A stretch of DNA of 14,900 nt from Legionellales bacterium (GTDB taxonomy: Bacteria; Pseudomonadota; Gammaproteobacteria; Berkiellales; Berkiellaceae), in contig JAHFQF010000037.1 in assembly GCA_023266435.1 (NCBI GenBank), positions 1-14,900 of the forward strand, in the 5' to 3' direction. Both the position numbers and the translations under genes were made by a program. Within the stretch, counting starts at the first letter, position 1. Each line of letters starts with the position of its first letter. The notes beneath the pieces were generated by a model. That model saw nothing but the letters and a program-made list of their open reading frames with translations. It did no database searches and was not told where the DNA came from. This document shows positions 13,557-14,900 of this stretch, piece by piece.

Positions 13557-14645
13557 TTAAAATGGCCGTACATTAGCTGTTTTGTGCCACTTTGCTCTAA
13601 TTTCTTCTTGTGCATTAACTATGGATTCCATGCAAATAGCCTCCCCTTGCTTTAAAATAGGCTGCTCTAATGCCTTTGTGCACTGTCTTTCAATTCCTTG
13701 AATACAGGCTTGCGCGGCACGGCTCCGCAATTTGGCAATTTGAGATGGACGAATATTGTCTTCTGATTCGATGGCTCCCTGAAAAGCTCTCGCAGCTGAA
13801 ATAACCAACAATGCTGTATGAAAGGCATGTGCCACATCTAAATTAGTCACTTTAGCAATATCCCCATCATAGAGATGTTTGGCCAGCGCCTCTTGACGCT
13901 CTTGCTGAGGAGTTAAACTTGGCGCTTTAACCTGCTGAGGGTTCCCTGGATGGTTATTGTCTAAAGGCAACTCCTGAACAACCATTTTGCCTAATTGCAT
14001 CTGATGGAAGGCTTTCTGAGCTGGCCGAGTCATCACATGCTGGACAAGGGGTTTTAATTGTTCTGGACTCACCTCACGATCTATGACGGCCTCTACTGGA
14101 TTGAGTAGCGCAACAACTGCACGAAAGTCTGCTTGAAATTGTACATCTTGCACCAAGATAGCGGACACCTGTTTCACTGCCTGCTGCACTTCAGGACTCC
14201 CTGACCATTGTTGATAAGTATCCTTTGCAATATTAAATCTCTCAAACACCATTGAATTTGCCTGTTGTCTTGCCTGATACAGATCAAACTTTTCTGCCTG
14301 TATTTGTGCTAGCATCTGTTCACTATACTCGAGGATTCTCTTTTCAAGCTCTGATTTCTTCAGTGATTCCTGCTCTAATAAAAGAATTTGGGCTTTTAAG
14401 ACTTCATTTTTATGGATTGCAGCAACCAGCTGATCAAGCGCCTCTTTACCTAAAATTTCTTTTAATACCAAGAGAAAATTATTATGCTTTTCTTGATTCA
14501 GCAAAGCCAAATTTCCGCCAGTTTGACGCTGAATTGCAAGCAACATCATGACCACTAAAAAATTCGACTGAGCGCTAGAAAAACAGGCTGGATCCATCAT
14601 TGATAAAACTGAAACCGTACTATCTACATGCTTAGAATGTGTCAT
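13557..14645 (-). CDS. Unrecognised 362-aa coiled-coil protein
   Basis: I do not recognise a family. The ATG at 14645 has AGAGG six bases upstream. A short hydrophobic patch (about 28-38, FLVVMMLLAIQ) follows a polar N-terminus. From about 75 to 130 there is a heptad-like, Leu/Glu/Lys/Gln-rich stretch (ILLLEQESLKKSELEKRILEY) that predicts a coiled coil; the rest is mostly helical, with a Pro/Asn-rich linker near 205-225 and a second Ala-rich helical part (about 240-300). There is no signal peptide or clear transmembrane span. The C-terminus is QEEIRAKWHK followed by TANVRPF. The gene stands alone between two inverted copies of a palindromic repeat, and codon use resembles its neighbours. A secreted effector or structural coiled-coil protein is possible; neither is shown. 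Confidence 0.75.
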   Translation of the reverse strand: MTHSKHVDSTVSVLSMMDPACFSSAQSNFLVVMMLLAIQRQTGGNLALLNQEKHNNFLLVLKEILGKEALDQLVAAIHKNEVLKAQILLLEQESLKKSELEKRILEYSEQMLAQIQAEKFDLYQARQQANSMVFERFNIAKDTYQQWSGSPEVQQAVKQVSAILVQDVQFQADFRAVVALLNPVEAVIDREVSPEQLKPLVQHVMTRPAQKAFHQMQLGKMVVQELPLDNNHPGNPQQVKAPSLTPQQERQEALAKHLYDGDIAKVTNLDVAHAFHTALLVISAARAFQGAIESEDNIRPSQIAKLRSRAAQACIQGIERQCTKALEQPILKQGEAICMESIVNAQEEIRAKWHKTANVRPF

Positions 14646-14737
14646 AAAAAACCTCTGATTATCGAGCTGAAACCTCTTATCTCAGTCGGAATAACTAGAG
14701 GGAAACTTGAGCAACATATTAAGATTCGTGATGGGTC

Positions 14738-14782
14738 TATTCATGCGTCGGTCGGCATCAAACCGACCTTGATTCATGAATA
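14738..14782. repeat. Nested 45-bp palindrome upstream of the coiled-coil gene
   Basis: TATTCATG (14738-14745) pairs with CATGAATA (14775-14782), and inside it GGTCGG (14750-14755) pairs with CCGACC (14763-14768) around CATCAAA. There is no T-run on either side, so it is not an obvious terminator. It lies 93-137 bases before the start codon of the 362-aa gene and touches the first bases of the second repeat copy. The rest of the stretch from 14646 to 14780 holds no gene or clear promoter that I can see. Confidence 0.55.
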
Positions 14783-14900
14783 TACCCAAGATCCTTCGAA
14801 ATGCATGTTTCTAGCTGCCCGAGTTTACCCAGCTGAAGCCTTCTTCGCCTCGCAATAGTGTTGACTATTTCTCGGCTCAGAAGACTGCATCTGGTTAAAT
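14781..14900. repeat. MITE-like palindromic repeat, second copy, cut by window end
   Basis: It begins TATACCCAAGATCCTTC, then GAAATGC, and runs to the end of the window, in inverted orientation relative to the 13373-13535 copy. Shared blocks include TGTTTCTAGCTGC, CCTCGCAATAGT, GACTATT, CATCTGG and TAAAT. The internal stem AATAGT/ACTATT (14854-14869) is kept while its 4-base loop differs (GTTG here, ATCG in the other copy read the same way). About 40 further bases and the right terminal repeat should lie beyond the window. Confidence 0.8.

Noticed and set aside
14628..14858. Plus-strand open frame of 76 codons across the upstream region of the coiled-coil gene and the second repeat
   Set aside because: It runs through the palindrome and the repeat, has no ribosome site, and its second half is simply translated repeat sequence.

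Overview
The window looks like chromosomal DNA of a gammaproteobacterium. The Rho, RpoH, UbiD, thioredoxin and HemC/D/X/Y proteins are all of gammaproteobacterial type, and the orders ubiD-fre and hemC-hemD-hemX-hemY match those of E. coli and its relatives. Moderate GC (low to mid 40s by eye), taxon-restricted genes that resemble secreted proteins, and a dispersed palindromic repeat would fit a host-associated lineage such as Legionellales/Coxiella relatives. That placement is inference only.

Layout. 2-853 (+) is the 3' part of a ctp-type S41 carboxy-terminal processing protease. It ends at a strong terminator (874-900) shared with the convergent gene rpoH (939-1793, -). Directly upstream of rpoH is a perfect CIRCE operator (1827-1853), which suggests that HrcA controls the heat-shock sigma factor. 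Two unrecognised minus-strand genes follow: a small one of 86 aa (1891-2151) and a GC-richer one of 219 aa (2281-2940). Next come hemB (3137-4156, +), a short Ppx/GppA phosphatase (4133-5041, -) overlapping hemB tail to tail, trxA with an atypical WCNPC active site (5179-5508, +), and rho (5690-7051, +) behind a C-rich leader. A possible 35-codon ORF overlaps the start of ubiD (7215-8678, +), which overlaps a Fre-like flavin reductase by one base (8678-9364, +). The hemC-hemD-hemX-hemY operon fills the minus strand from 13307 down to 9376. An unrecognised 362-aa coiled-coil protein (13557-14645, -) lies between two inverted copies of a short palindromic repeat (13373-13535, and 14781 to the window end).

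How the genes work together. HemB, HemC and HemD are consecutive enzymes from 5-aminolevulinate to uroporphyrinogen III. HemX and HemY are the membrane proteins usually encoded with hemCD. UbiD decarboxylates the octaprenyl-hydroxybenzoate intermediate of ubiquinone synthesis using a prenylated flavin; the neighbouring flavin reductase could supply reduced flavin. RpoH and Ctp relate to protein quality control, and Rho ends transcription.

Most of the window is ordinary housekeeping. The points most worth a second look are the CIRCE site on rpoH, the inverted repeat copies (one nested in a second perfect inverted repeat), the WCNPC thioredoxin, the palindrome on the hemC start, and the three unrecognised genes. 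I found no CRISPR array, tRNA, rRNA, prophage or transposase gene.
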